The position numbers were made by a program, and so were the translations under genes. From the NCBI GenBank assembly GCA_030684575.1, contig JAUXVD010000021.1:28633-92632 (forward strand): 64,000 bases of DNA, in the 5' to 3' direction. Positions 55,768-64,000 of this stretch are shown one piece after another. Below the pieces are notes generated by a model. It made no database searches and was not told the DNA's origin. It saw only the letters and a list, made by a program, of their open reading frames with translations. Each line of letters begins with the position of its first letter. Positions within the stretch are counted from its first letter, which is position 1. This DNA comes from Nitrospirota bacterium (GTDB lineage Bacteria; Nitrospirota; Nitrospiria; Nitrospirales; Nitrospiraceae).

Positions 55768-56505
55768 CTAGAAGTGATAGCCGACGCCGAATACGAAATG
55801 ATGCAGGTTGGCTACCGCATTAATCCCCGCATAGGGACCATCGGCCTGGCCTGCCAGATTAAAACGAACATAATTATACTTCCACTCTCCGAACATCGAG
55901 ACATGATCTGTCAGGCGGTATCGGAGGCCGACTTGCGTATTCAGCCCCACGCGGGTACTGGATTGAGAGTAGGCCGTCGTGCCGGAGGTCAGGGGTTCCT
56001 GTCTCTGATGCAAGAAGAAGACTCCTGGCCCGACCCCGAGATAGGGCTCGAACGCCCCGGCCCGATACCGAGCCACCAGGTTCGGCGCGACCACAATGAG
56101 CCGATTCGTCGCACCGGTCTCATTGATTAAGACCGTCCCAACACCCGGTGCCTGGAGCGTGACCCGCTGTTGCGGAGCATGTGGCGTAGTCATGAAACTT
56201 TCCAGCTCCACACCCAACCACGGCGTCGAATCGAAATAGTGGCCGAGCTTCATCCCGTACATGAGAGAGTTGTTCAAGCTCAAGTTAGACGCGGTTGTGC
56301 CGCCTGGCAGCCCGACATATGACGGGTCCGTCACTCTGCCACGGGTCGTGTCCTGCGCCACGGTATAACCCACTTGCCCTGCGACATAGGATTCCGCATG
56401 GGCGGAAAGGAGCCACGCCCCCCAGATTGCACAAGCACCGACCAGTCGAAACATCAGTAGTTGGTGGGCTCGTTTCCTATCTCTGCACCCCATCAAATTT
56501 TCCAT
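55768..56505 (-). CDS. Outer-membrane beta-barrel protein
   Basis: A 245-residue protein with a signal peptide (MFRLVGACAIWGAWLLSAHA in the full form) and eight or so amphipathic strands: YVAGQVGYTV, LMYGMKLGHYF, WLGVELESFM, LIVVAPNLVARY, FEPYLGVGPGVFFL, VGLNTQVGLRYRL, VSMFGEWKYNYVRF and HHFVFGVGYHF. It ends in the terminal Phe recognised by the BAM complex. It resembles OmpW/OmpA-type 8-stranded barrels; ligand unknown. The start could also be at 56493 or 56454. Confidence 0.85.
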   Translation of the reverse strand: MENLMGCRDRKRAHQLLMFRLVGACAIWGAWLLSAHAESYVAGQVGYTVAQDTTRGRVTDPSYVGLPGGTTASNLSLNNSLMYGMKLGHYFDSTPWLGVELESFMTTPHAPQQRVTLQAPGVGTVLINETGATNRLIVVAPNLVARYRAGAFEPYLGVGPGVFFLHQRQEPLTSGTTAYSQSSTRVGLNTQVGLRYRLTDHVSMFGEWKYNYVRFNLAGQADGPYAGINAVANLHHFVFGVGYHF

Positions 56506-56629
56506 TTTGAGACATTCCCTCTATACCGGTACGCCATACTCACAGATCCATCGTTTTGTACTACAATAACGGCTGGCGTCTCGGCTGTCCATTCCACGAT
56601 GGGAGGACGAGACACCCTTCGAAAAAATT

Positions 56630-57250
56630 ATGGGACTCTACGCCAAACATATTTTCCCTCGCCTGATGGATTGGGCCATGAGCGGAGAGGAGTTTCAGCG
56701 ACTTCGGGGTGGGCTGGTCTCCCAGGCCTCTGGCACGGTGTTGGAAATTGGGCTCGGGACGGGACTCAATCTGCCCTACTATTCCCGACATGTCACGTGG
56801 CTCCATGCGGTGGAGCCGGCCATCTTATTGCCAAAACGCCTCGTGCAGCGTGGCAAGAATGCGTTGTGCCCGATCGAAATCACACGTATCAGTGCGGAAA
56901 TGCTCCCGTACGACGACCGGACCTTCGATTATGCCGTCAGCACCTGGACCCTCTGCACCATTCCCGATCCGGTCCGGGCACTCCAGGAAGTACGCCGGGT
57001 ACTCAAGCCATCCGGCCAATTCCTCTTTCTTGAACATGGGCGAAGCGAGGACGAACAGACTGCGAAGTGGCAGGACCGACTCAACCCTATCCAGAACATC
57101 ATCGGGTGCGGGTGCCACTTGAATAGACGGATCGATCAGCTCGTTCAACAGGCAGGATTCTCAACCGCTGAACTTGATCGGTTCGTGATGCAGACCGTTC
57201 CCCGACTAGGCGGATCGATGTATCGCGGACGGGCTTTCAGGGGAGACTGA
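56630..57250 (+). CDS. Class I SAM-dependent methyltransferase
   Basis: A 206-residue methyltransferase of the UbiE/Methyltransf_11 type. Motif I is VLEIGLGTGLNLPYY, the acidic loop is HAVEP, motif II is FDYAVSTWTLCTIPDP and motif III is RRVLKPSGQFLFLEHG. The substrate is not evident; close relatives act on phospholipids, quinones or small molecules. It converges on the HAD gene 14 bp away. Confidence 0.88.
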   Translation: MGLYAKHIFPRLMDWAMSGEEFQRLRGGLVSQASGTVLEIGLGTGLNLPYYSRHVTWLHAVEPAILLPKRLVQRGKNALCPIEITRISAEMLPYDDRTFDYAVSTWTLCTIPDPVRALQEVRRVLKPSGQFLFLEHGRSEDEQTAKWQDRLNPIQNIIGCGCHLNRRIDQLVQQAGFSTAELDRFVMQTVPRLGGSMYRGRAFRGD

Positions 57251-57264
57251 ATGCACACTCACGA

Positions 57265-57945
57265 TCAGGAACTCGCAACCTCACCGTTGGTGAGGGATAA
57301 GAGGCATTCGATTGAGCTGAACTTCGTCGAGGATACCGCCGGCAATTGCGAACTCGACTTGGAACTATGAATAATCTGCCCGAGGCCGTACTCCTCTGCC
57401 GCGATCAGACAGCCCTCATCATCATCGACGTAGAGCGACCGCTTCGGATCGAAGCCCACAAGACGCTGACAAGTCGGCCAATATTCCGATCTCATCTTGA
57501 GATAGCCCACCTCAAACGCGTCGACAATCCGATCCACTCGACGATCCAACCCCGTCTTCGCAGTTTTGACATCCACGCCGGCACGATGGGCATTGGTGAT
57601 AATCGTGATCCGCTTCCCGCGCTGTTTGAGTTCGCCAAGAAACGCTTCTGCCCCAGGCAGATAGCCGATCATGTGGTTTAACTCCCGATGCATCGCCACC
57701 ACATCGATGCCCACCCGCCCGGTCCAATAGTGGAGGTCGGTCCAAGCCAACTCTCCTTCGACCGATCGGTACATGGCCATGAGCTGGCCTCGCGCCTCCT
57801 CGAACGAGAGCCCGTGCAGAACGGCATACCGACGCGGCAGCTCCTCTTCGAAAAAGAAGTTGTCGAAATGCCGATCCAGCAACGTGCCGTCCATGTCGAG
57901 CAGCACGTCATCGATCTCGTCCCAATTCCATTGAAATGACGTCAT
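57265..57945 (-). CDS. HAD-superfamily hydrolase (YrfG-like)
   Basis: A 226-residue haloacid-dehalogenase phosphatase. Motif 1 is LLDMDGTLLD (nucleophile and acid Asp), motif 2 ITIITNAH, motif 3 the Lys in VGYLKMRSEYW and motif 4 LYVDDDEGCL. The cap domain contains LPRRYAVLHG, as in GMP/IMP nucleotidase YrfG. It may dephosphorylate nucleotides; the substrate is inferred only by similarity. Its start codon sits inside a perfect 26-bp palindrome and has no clear ribosome site. Confidence 0.85.
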   Translation of the reverse strand: MTSFQWNWDEIDDVLLDMDGTLLDRHFDNFFFEEELPRRYAVLHGLSFEEARGQLMAMYRSVEGELAWTDLHYWTGRVGIDVVAMHRELNHMIGYLPGAEAFLGELKQRGKRITIITNAHRAGVDVKTAKTGLDRRVDRIVDAFEVGYLKMRSEYWPTCQRLVGFDPKRSLYVDDDEGCLIAAEEYGLGQIIHSSKSSSQLPAVSSTKFSSIECLLSLTNGEVASS

Positions 57946-57953
57946 TTCAATGG
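57928..57953. promoter_or_regulatory. 26-bp perfect palindrome over the HAD start codon
   Basis: A perfect palindrome centred on TGACGTCA (57937-57944) between the divergent HAD and der genes. It contains the HAD start codon, and both strands read M-T-S-F-Q-W from it. It could be an operator controlling both genes or an RNA hairpin hiding the start. Confidence 0.5.
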
Positions 57954-58016
57954 AGTGTACCTGACGATGGTTGTGTTTGCCAAAATTCTTATGTTACGGT
58001 CGGTATAGAAGTTTCT

Positions 58017-59417
58017 ATGCCACGCACGAAAAAATCCAAAAACATCCCCGAAGAGACCGTCGCTGAAGAAACGGCACCGATACGGCAAACCACAGCGGCA
58101 CACCCGCCTATTGTGGCCATTATCGGTCGCCCCAACGTCGGCAAATCGACGCTCTTTAATCGCATGCTCGGCAAACGAACGGCGATTGTGGACGACGTCC
58201 CCGGTGTCACGCGAGATCGCAACTACGCTGACGGCACCTATCGGAACCGGCCGTACCGCCTGGTCGATACGGGGGGCCTGGACCCGACCGCCTCGGAAAG
58301 CATGTTGATCCTCATCAAGCGTCAATCGGAACTCGCCATTGCGGAAGCGGATATTTTGATTCTACTGATGGACGGCCGGACCGGGCTCACGACCCCGGAT
58401 CTCGCAGTCGTCCGGCTCTTGCGCGGCACCACGAAGCCCTTGTTCATCGTGGTAAATAAGATCGACACGCCCAAGGTCGAACCCCTCGTGGCGGATTTCT
58501 ATCAATTGGGAACGGACACACTCTATCCTATCTCTGCAGAGCATGGCATCGGCGTGTCCGACCTCCTGGACGCGCTCTATCCGCTCCTCCCGGTCCCCGA
58601 TGAAAACCCTGAGAAAACGACGATGCCCCGCATTGCCGTCGTGGGGCGACCGAATGTCGGAAAGTCCACGCTGGTGAACGCCGTGCTCGGGGAAGACCGG
58701 GTGGTCGTCAGCGATGTGCCGGGGACCACCAGAGATTCGATCGACTCCATCGCCCTCCATCAAGGACGGAATTATCTCTTCACCGATACCGCCGGCATTC
58801 GTCGTCGAGGAAAAATCGACCGGGGCATCGAAGGCTACAGCGTGGTCCGTTCGCATCTGGCTATCGGACGATCCGACCTCGGAGTCTTGCTCCTCGACGC
58901 CACGGAAGGCGTCACGGAACAGGACACCAAGATTGCCGGGATCATCATCAAGCAAGGACGAGCCTGTTTCCTCCTCGTCAATAAATGGGACCTCCGGGAA
59001 GGCGACAGCCAGGCCCGGCAGGAAGTCGAACAGGAACTGCATCGGCGCTTCCCCTTCCTGACGTGGGCACCGGTCCTCTTCGCTTCCGCAGCACATCCCG
59101 ATTCGCTTGGCCAGCTCTTTCCGACTATCGATCGGGTGTTCGCGGCATTCTCAAAACGGATCCCGACCGGCGCCTTGAACAAGTTCCTCCAGGAGATCCT
59201 CTCCACCCACCCCCTGCCGGTGCGGAAAGGCAAACCGACGAAAATCACGAAGTCAGCCTTCATGACCCAGGTCGCGATACAACCACCCGTCTTCGCGTTG
59301 TTTGTCGGGCACCCGGACAATATCACGCCCTCCTACCTCCGCTTTCTCGAGAACCAAGTCCGCGAGGAATATGGATTCGAGGGAACCCCGATTCGCCTCT
59401 TGGTTCGCAAGAAATAG
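58017..59417 (+). CDS. der: Ribosome biogenesis GTPase Der (EngA)
   Basis: A 466-residue protein with two tandem GTPase domains and a C-terminal KH-like domain. The first has GRPNVGKSTLFNR, DTGG and NKID; the second GRPNVGKSTLVNA, DTAGIRRRG and NKWD. It assists maturation of the 50S subunit. A lysine-rich N-terminal extension of about 35 residues precedes the first domain. The start MPRTKKSK is preferred; an earlier in-frame ATG at 57936 lies in the palindrome and would encode an unlikely lead-in. Confidence 0.95.
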   Translation: MPRTKKSKNIPEETVAEETAPIRQTTAAHPPIVAIIGRPNVGKSTLFNRMLGKRTAIVDDVPGVTRDRNYADGTYRNRPYRLVDTGGLDPTASESMLILIKRQSELAIAEADILILLMDGRTGLTTPDLAVVRLLRGTTKPLFIVVNKIDTPKVEPLVADFYQLGTDTLYPISAEHGIGVSDLLDALYPLLPVPDENPEKTTMPRIAVVGRPNVGKSTLVNAVLGEDRVVVSDVPGTTRDSIDSIALHQGRNYLFTDTAGIRRRGKIDRGIEGYSVVRSHLAIGRSDLGVLLLDATEGVTEQDTKIAGIIIKQGRACFLLVNKWDLREGDSQARQEVEQELHRRFPFLTWAPVLFASAAHPDSLGQLFPTIDRVFAAFSKRIPTGALNKFLQEILSTHPLPVRKGKPTKITKSAFMTQVAIQPPVFALFVGHPDNITPSYLRFLENQVREEYGFEGTPIRLLVRKK

Positions 59418-59664
59418 CCGGTTCAATTTCCGCCACCACCACACTCTCTTTGTGCGCCACCCGACTCTAGACATCACGTTGTGATCGGTATTCGTAGGAT
59501 AGTCACGCTTCCTGGAGTTTTGCCACAGGTGCAACTCTTGCACAGTCCTGAAGCATTTCCTCGAAAGGATGCCTGTGTCACCCCTATTTCCTGAAAGCCC
59601 TCTTCAGTGCCTACCAGAAGATCTCTTGACGGCGAACGAGGCAGTCTCACGGGGAACAGATACG

Positions 59665-60096
59665 ATGCCACAATCCCTCCTCTCTTCCCCGGACTCTGGC
59701 ATGATCGTGTTTTCTTCATCCGCTCGCATCCTGCATATGAATGGACCGGCTCGTGCACTCATGGCCCTGTTCGGTGACACCCATGAGCTCTGGCCGCAGA
59801 TGGCACCTGAATCCATGCCGTCCTTCCTCACGGAATTCTGTCGTGACGTCCTGGCACAGCTCCACCGCCGAGTCGAGACCGAGGACTGGGCACAGTTCGA
59901 GATGCGCCGCATTTGTCACATGGTTACGCCGTCCCTCCTGCTCAGAGGATTCGGGGTACCACACTCGACCGGTCATGAACTCAGAATTATCCTGACCCTC
60001 GACCCCCTGCGCTCACTCCCTCACCCTGGCAACAGTCCCGCACAGCTCCAACCCCTTACCACGATGCCGACCGATTGTTCACACACACATGCATAA
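59665..60096 (+). CDS. Small PAS-like protein of unknown function
   Basis: A 143-residue protein whose first part (MIVFSSSARILHMNGPARAL) has the pattern of a PAS sensory domain start. LRGFGVPHSTGHELRIILTL resembles the closing strands. No output domain is attached. An alternative start at 59569 would add 32 residues. It might be a stand-alone sensor or partner of a regulator encoded elsewhere. Confidence 0.55.
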   Translation: MPQSLLSSPDSGMIVFSSSARILHMNGPARALMALFGDTHELWPQMAPESMPSFLTEFCRDVLAQLHRRVETEDWAQFEMRRICHMVTPSLLLRGFGVPHSTGHELRIILTLDPLRSLPHPGNSPAQLQPLTTMPTDCSHTHA

Positions 60097-60155
60097 GGAC
60101 CGCACTGGTCCGGCATCTGAGATAATGGCATTCACCTTGACTCCCCGATGGCATC

Positions 60156-61037
60156 ATGTTATTCGCACAAGATGACGATGCATCGCGGAAGGACATACCT
60201 CAGATGATTGGAGCCTGCCATCCATGTCTTCGCAGGCTTCAGCACTCTATCCGTGGCACGTTCTACGCCGGGGCAATCCTCGGCACCCTCCTGGGTCCAG
60301 TTCATGCCGAGGAGGTACCGGCCACGACCGGAATGATCTCCGCCCCAGTCGCTGAGGCCCCAGCTGCGAGTGAACCAACCACGATCGATCCCTCGATCAC
60401 GTTACGCGGCTCTGTCTGGCGAACCAAACCCGGAATTGTCTTTCTCAAGACCCCGATCGGACTACTGACCCTCAGCTCCACGACAACCTTGAAGGATCTC
60501 AAGGCCTCACAGGTCGTGACCTTTTGGGTGCATGGGCGCCATACCGTCGTCGAGATCCGAAAAAGGACCGACGGATCGTTAGTCCATCGCTACCTCAGCG
60601 GGCCCATGACACATGGAACTGGCGATCAAAAATCCTTCCAATGGTGGGGGCCAGACGGTGACCTGACCATCCAGCTCGACACAGAGGACGAGCGGCTTTC
60701 GAGCTATCACGAGGGAGATCCGCTGACCGTCGAAGTCGACGACGACAATAGACTCCGAGGAGTCCACAACCTGCAGTTCGATCTGCAAGTCAGCCAAGCC
60801 CCGCCGACCGGCGCCGAGGCGCAACTGCTCCTCTCGGGAACTGTGACCAAGCTCAAATCCAACTTCGTCTTTATTCGTACTCCCATCGGCCTGGTCATGC
60901 TCAATTCAAAAATCGGAGTGCCTCACGTGAAGGTGGGACAGCCCTTGACCCTTCATATCGACCATGAGCATGTCACCGTCACGCTCCCCTCGACAAAGCC
61001 CGCAACTGCACGACCCGGCGCTGCAACCATCCGTTGA
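60156..61037 (+). CDS. Exported protein with a duplicated beta-domain
   Basis: A 293-residue exported protein (hydrophobic segment FYAGAILGTLLGPVHA, about 37-52). Two halves repeat the same motif: VFLKTPIGLLTLSS and VFIRTPIGLVMLNS, each followed by a lysine/valine strand and a V-W/L-H-x-H-x-x-V ending. The repeats look like OB- or SH3-type beta barrels. I know no function. The start could be the later ATG at 60204. Confidence 0.65.
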   Translation: MLFAQDDDASRKDIPQMIGACHPCLRRLQHSIRGTFYAGAILGTLLGPVHAEEVPATTGMISAPVAEAPAASEPTTIDPSITLRGSVWRTKPGIVFLKTPIGLLTLSSTTTLKDLKASQVVTFWVHGRHTVVEIRKRTDGSLVHRYLSGPMTHGTGDQKSFQWWGPDGDLTIQLDTEDERLSSYHEGDPLTVEVDDDNRLRGVHNLQFDLQVSQAPPTGAEAQLLLSGTVTKLKSNFVFIRTPIGLVMLNSKIGVPHVKVGQPLTLHIDHEHVTVTLPSTKPATARPGAATIR

Positions 61038-61071
61038 CCCTCGGCTTTTGTACCATTCGCCCGTGACCGAG

Positions 61072-61205
61072 CAGGATACTCAAAAAATCCGCCCAGCAAA
61101 GCCGCAAGGCGTGAGCAACTAAACGCTGACGTGAACCGCGTTTTTGTGCACCGTTCATCGCTCAGCATTCAGCGTTTCCCAACTGGCAACCTTTTCAGCA
61201 TCCTG
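61072..61205. repeat. Long palindromic intergenic repeat, copy 2 (diverged)
   Basis: The ends CAGGATACTCAAAA and TTTTCAGCATCCTG are inverted and match the ends of the copy at 4020. The left part also shares the CAGCAAAGCCGCAAGGCG / CAACAAGGCCGCAGGCG run. An inner stem AAACGCTGA/TCAGCGTTT lies at 61121-61177. It is less perfect than copy 1. Confidence 0.6.
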
Positions 61206-61255
61206 CCAAGTTGGCTTGACAGGCCTCAACCAAGCCCCTAGACTCCGCGCCAACC

Positions 61256-61876
61256 ATGCGCACTCCCGTTCCAAAGACGTCTCTTCAACGCCCGGCCACG
61301 CAAGAGCCGGACGGATTTGATAACCTCTATCGAGACCATGTCGACCTCATCTATCGATATGCACACCGGTTATGCGGCGAAACGGAGTCGGCCAAGGATC
61401 TCGTACAAGAGACCTTTCTCAATGCCTACCGGGGGCTCAAAGATTTTCGCGGCGAGGCACGGGTTTCCACCTGGCTCTATACCATCGCCTCACGGGCCTG
61501 CATACGGATGCGACGCAAACGCAAAGGGGAGCCGCAGCATGAGCTCTCGCTTGAAGATTTCGTGCCCACATCGGAAGGGGAGTTTCGCCTTCAGATCCCC
61601 ATGGAAGGGCTCAGTCCGGAAGAGGCGCTACAGAATAAAGAGCTCCGGCAGGCCCTCGACCAGGCGATCGACAAGTTGCCTAAAAAATATCGGATGGCCC
61701 TCGTGCTCCGCGATATGGAAGGGTTGAGCGCCAAAGAGGTGGGATCCATCATGGGTTTGAACGAACGAGCCGTCAAATCGCGGTTGCACCGGGCCCGCTT
61801 GTTTGTGCGGAGGGAACTCAGTGCCCGCGGCATCACCAACCACGATGACCACAAGTCGGGAGGCTTGGGCTCATGA
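61256..61876 (+). CDS. ECF-type RNA polymerase sigma factor
   Basis: A 206-residue RpoE-like sigma factor. Sigma region 2 has FDNLYRDHVDLIYRYAHRLC, SAKDLVQETFLNAYRGL and VSTWLYTIASRACIRMRRK. Region 4 has QALDQAIDKLPKKYRMALVL, then MEGLSAKEVGSIMGLNERAVKSR. It overlaps the next gene (anti-sigma) by 4 bp, the usual arrangement for envelope-stress or surface-signalling pairs. Target promoters are unknown. Confidence 0.93.
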   Translation: MRTPVPKTSLQRPATQEPDGFDNLYRDHVDLIYRYAHRLCGETESAKDLVQETFLNAYRGLKDFRGEARVSTWLYTIASRACIRMRRKRKGEPQHELSLEDFVPTSEGEFRLQIPMEGLSPEEALQNKELRQALDQAIDKLPKKYRMALVLRDMEGLSAKEVGSIMGLNERAVKSRLHRARLFVRRELSARGITNHDDHKSGGLGS

Positions 61877-62172
61877 CCAAGAAAAAAATAGCGACGCCAA
61901 AAAAACGCACGCCATCGTCTCACCGCCATACGCCAGGCCAAGGTCATTGCATGGACCTTCTCCGACAATTATCCGCCTATATCGACGACGAACTCCCCTC
62001 CGACATTTGCCGCGAAATACGCACACACCTTGGAGCCTGTCCAAACTGCGAAGTCTTCATCGCTTCGCTTCAGCAAACTGTCACTCTCTGCCGACATCGC
62101 CCGGTCCCGCCATTGAAGTCCAGCGACCGTGTGAACATGCGCCGGGCAATCCTCCAAGCCGCCAAGGTATAG
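61873..62172 (+). CDS. Zinc-finger anti-sigma factor
   Basis: A 99-residue soluble protein with the ZAS/zf-HC2 motif: an early His/Cys near GHCMDLLRQLSAYIDDELP, then CREIRTHLGACPNCE (H-x3-C-x2-C). The N-terminus is lysine-rich and no membrane helix follows, so it resembles soluble redox- or zinc-sensing anti-sigmas such as RsrA. It probably binds the sigma factor encoded directly upstream. Confidence 0.85.
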   Translation: MTKKKIATPKKRTPSSHRHTPGQGHCMDLLRQLSAYIDDELPSDICREIRTHLGACPNCEVFIASLQQTVTLCRHRPVPPLKSSDRVNMRRAILQAAKV

Positions 62173-62297
62173 TACGGACAACGACTGTTAACGGCCTACC
62201 AGCGGTGAATCGTCTTCCCCCGCCCCTTTCAGATCCTTCAAGCTGCATGGTACAGTACCGACTTCTTATCGACTTTTATCCTAGAGGAGCATAAGAC

Positions 62298-64000
62298 ATG
62301 ATGCGCCTGCAGATCCTCCAACCTCGCCGATTCACGATCCTGTTTCTTGCTGGAACCCTGTCGATGGTCACGGCCATGAGCGTGATCGAGACCGCATCGG
62401 CATTTGCCGCAACAACGAAGAAGTCGAAGCGAGCGGTGACTGCTGCTGAAACGACGGCTCAGCGTTACGCCGAAGCCATGGGCGCAGGCAATGCCGTCGT
62501 CGTGGGCCAACTGGACTTCGCTTGTCAGTATCCCCTCGTGACCGCGTCTCCCAAGGGCATCAAAGCCTATCCGGCCGACTCCGATCCCCTCTACGACTCC
62601 TGCTGGCAAGGTCTGAAAGCCGCCCATGCACCCACCTTGGTTCGAACCGACGTAGGCATGGAGGTCTTGTGGCCCAGTAATGGAGACCTGGTCTTTTTCA
62701 GTGAAGAGCTCAACCGCTACCCCGCCTCGGCCTTCGTGACCGACTCACTGGGTCTGACGCCGCCGGGAACCGGGTTCCATACTCGCATTGTCGGCAGTAC
62801 CGCAATCCCGTCGGCCTCGTTCCGCCTCCGACCGAATGGTCCCGTCGTGGCGGTGCCGACCACCTTGGTGAAAATGGCCGTCAGCTATCAGGACCCCCTG
62901 ACCGCTCCGTTGACCTACGAGGCCGGTTCGGTCAAATGGACGAATACGATCAAGCGGACCAGACGCGGACTGAAAGAGATCACGCTCCAATGGGTCGTCC
63001 TCTCCGGGCTGAAGAAACATGGCTTCGCGGGCGACATGGCGGTCGTGAACCTTCCCGTGACCAGCGGCGCCGTCGCCGCAAGCGGCATCCGTGAAAAAAT
63101 TCCGTTCCTCACCGAAAAGAGCCGAGCCCTCCCGGACTCGCGCGTCTGGTGGGGACCGACGGATCTTCCCGGTCTCTTGACCGCCGCAGCCGCTCGCGCC
63201 GCGACCTTTCCGGAACTGCGCGACCGCGTGGCCATGTTGAACCGTGTGCTCATCATCGATCCCAATCAGAGTGAGGCCCTCATGGTGCTGAGCCGGCACC
63301 TCTATGCCGTCATCCTGCGTGAGGCCATTCCCTTTCACAAACTCATGGTGAAGGATCCGGCGCTGGCCTTGGTGGTCAATGAGCATTTCTGGAACATCTA
63401 CGCCCAGGCTATACGCATAGACCTCTCGCTGGGGATGGAGATGGGCGGGTTCGACAAACCGACGACGGCCGACTACCTCTACCGCATGCTCTCGGCCATG
63501 AGGACCCTGGCGGATGTCCATCCGGAACAACTCGATAACCTGTTCCGGTTAGGCGTCGCCCTGCGTTGGAATCTCGACCAAGACGCCTCGATCGAAACCC
63601 ATCAATCCCTGGTAAAAGCCATTCCGCCCGAGCGACGATCCGGCAGAGCCGAAGCCCTGCTCCAACTGGCCTGGTCCCGCATCAACAAAGTAGCCTGGAA
63701 CCGCATCTTCGACGACTCGGATATTCGGACCGCCTATCAGGACGCCGACGCAGCGCTCGCAACCGCCGACCTGCCGCTCGATAAATTCATGGCGGAATAC
63801 ACCAAGGCGTACAGCTTGCTGTTCACCCCGGATCGGAATAATCAGGCGGTCTTGGAGCTGCTGACAGAAGCCAAGAAATGGTTCGTTGAAATTCCCGGGC
63901 AGACGCCGGACATCTGGAATTTCTTCATCGGAGCAGAGTCATTGAAAGCGGTCCTGGATGCAGATCCCATCTTCCAGCCGCTCCTGGCTCAGGCGGAAGA
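62298..64000 (+). CDS. Large secreted protein, paralogue of the gene at 22586 (3' end outside window)
   Basis: An exported protein, open for 567 codons to the window edge. The signal segment (ILFLAGTLSMVTAM, cleavage near AFAA) is followed by regions alignable with the 22586 gene: VSYQDPLTAPLTYEAGSVKW, LQWVVLSGLKKHGF, RVWWGPTDLP, LGVALRWNLDQDASIETH and LLQLAWSRINKVAWNR, in the same order. The window ends before any LamG-like domain could appear. Ribosome site AGAGGAG lies 8 bp before the first ATG. It follows the sigma/anti-sigma pair by about 125 bp. Function unknown. Confidence 0.75.
   Translation, partial: MMRLQILQPRRFTILFLAGTLSMVTAMSVIETASAFAATTKKSKRAVTAAETTAQRYAEAMGAGNAVVVGQLDFACQYPLVTASPKGIKAYPADSDPLYDSCWQGLKAAHAPTLVRTDVGMEVLWPSNGDLVFFSEELNRYPASAFVTDSLGLTPPGTGFHTRIVGSTAIPSASFRLRPNGPVVAVPTTLVKMAVSYQDPLTAPLTYEAGSVKWTNTIKRTRRGLKEITLQWVVLSGLKKHGFAGDMAVVNLPVTSGAVAASGIREKIPFLTEKSRALPDSRVWWGPTDLPGLLTAAAARAATFPELRDRVAMLNRVLIIDPNQSEALMVLSRHLYAVILREAIPFHKLMVKDPALALVVNEHFWNIYAQAIRIDLSLGMEMGGFDKPTTADYLYRMLSAMRTLADVHPEQLDNLFRLGVALRWNLDQDASIETHQSLVKAIPPERRSGRAEALLQLAWSRINKVAWNRIFDDSDIRTAYQDADAALATADLPLDKFMAEYTKAYSLLFTPDRNNQAVLELLTEAKKWFVEIPGQTPDIWNFFIGAESLKAVLDADPIFQPLLAQAE

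Overview
The window looks like chromosome of a Nitrospira-type nitrite oxidiser (phylum Nitrospirota). The support is indirect: high-GC genes, a NAD-type isocitrate dehydrogenase as used around a reductive TCA cycle, two DabA-type inorganic-carbon transport proteins, many secreted proteins of unknown function, and a long palindromic repeat (two copies) of a kind I associate with Nitrospira genomes. No rRNA or marker gene settles the genus.

Layout. 1-9.4 kb: envelope genes on the minus strand (DUF4105 protein, DUF3015 protein, M48 protease, AIM24-family protein, and a 1479-residue TPR/Pro-rich membrane protein). 9.9-11.5 kb: a lone GspD/PilQ-type secretin. 12-20.8 kb: dabB-dabA1-PII-like gene followed by a histidine kinase and an NtrC-type regulator. 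21-25.8 kb: a secreted alkaline-phosphatase-fold protein lacking its catalytic residues, two secreted proteins of unknown function and a CysD-like ATPase. 26-34.6 kb: a second dabA, folC, a five-TIG-domain exported protein, tsaC/sua5 and larB. 35-37.2 kb: icd, a small partner gene, a 66-residue ORF and an MpsC-like (DUF2294) gene. 37.5-50.2 kb: an integrated element bounded by 27-bp direct repeats, one of them inside tRNA-His. It carries an integrase, two small HTH proteins, a Rep protein and a complete kdp operon with kdpDE. 50.3-56.5 kb: housekeeping genes (pyrF, rpsT, holA, lptE, leuS) and an outer-membrane protein. 56.6-64 kb: a methyltransferase, a HAD hydrolase, der, secreted proteins, an ECF sigma/anti-sigma pair, and a truncated paralogue of the large secreted protein at 22.6 kb.

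The most interesting feature is regulatory. Four transcription units (dabB-dabA1-PII, the pseudo-phosphatase cluster, dabA2, and icd) each have a sigma-54 type -24/-12 element (GG-N10-GC, ending TTGCT or TTGCA) close to the start codon. Each also has GTGC-N(2-6)-GCAC inverted repeats about 115-175 bp further upstream. An NtrC-family activator and its kinase lie between the first two units. I infer a local sigma-54 regulon that couples inorganic-carbon uptake, a PII-like sensor and isocitrate dehydrogenase. The second notable feature is the tRNA-His island, which appears to have delivered high-affinity potassium uptake together with its own two-component system and a well-conserved KdpE box.
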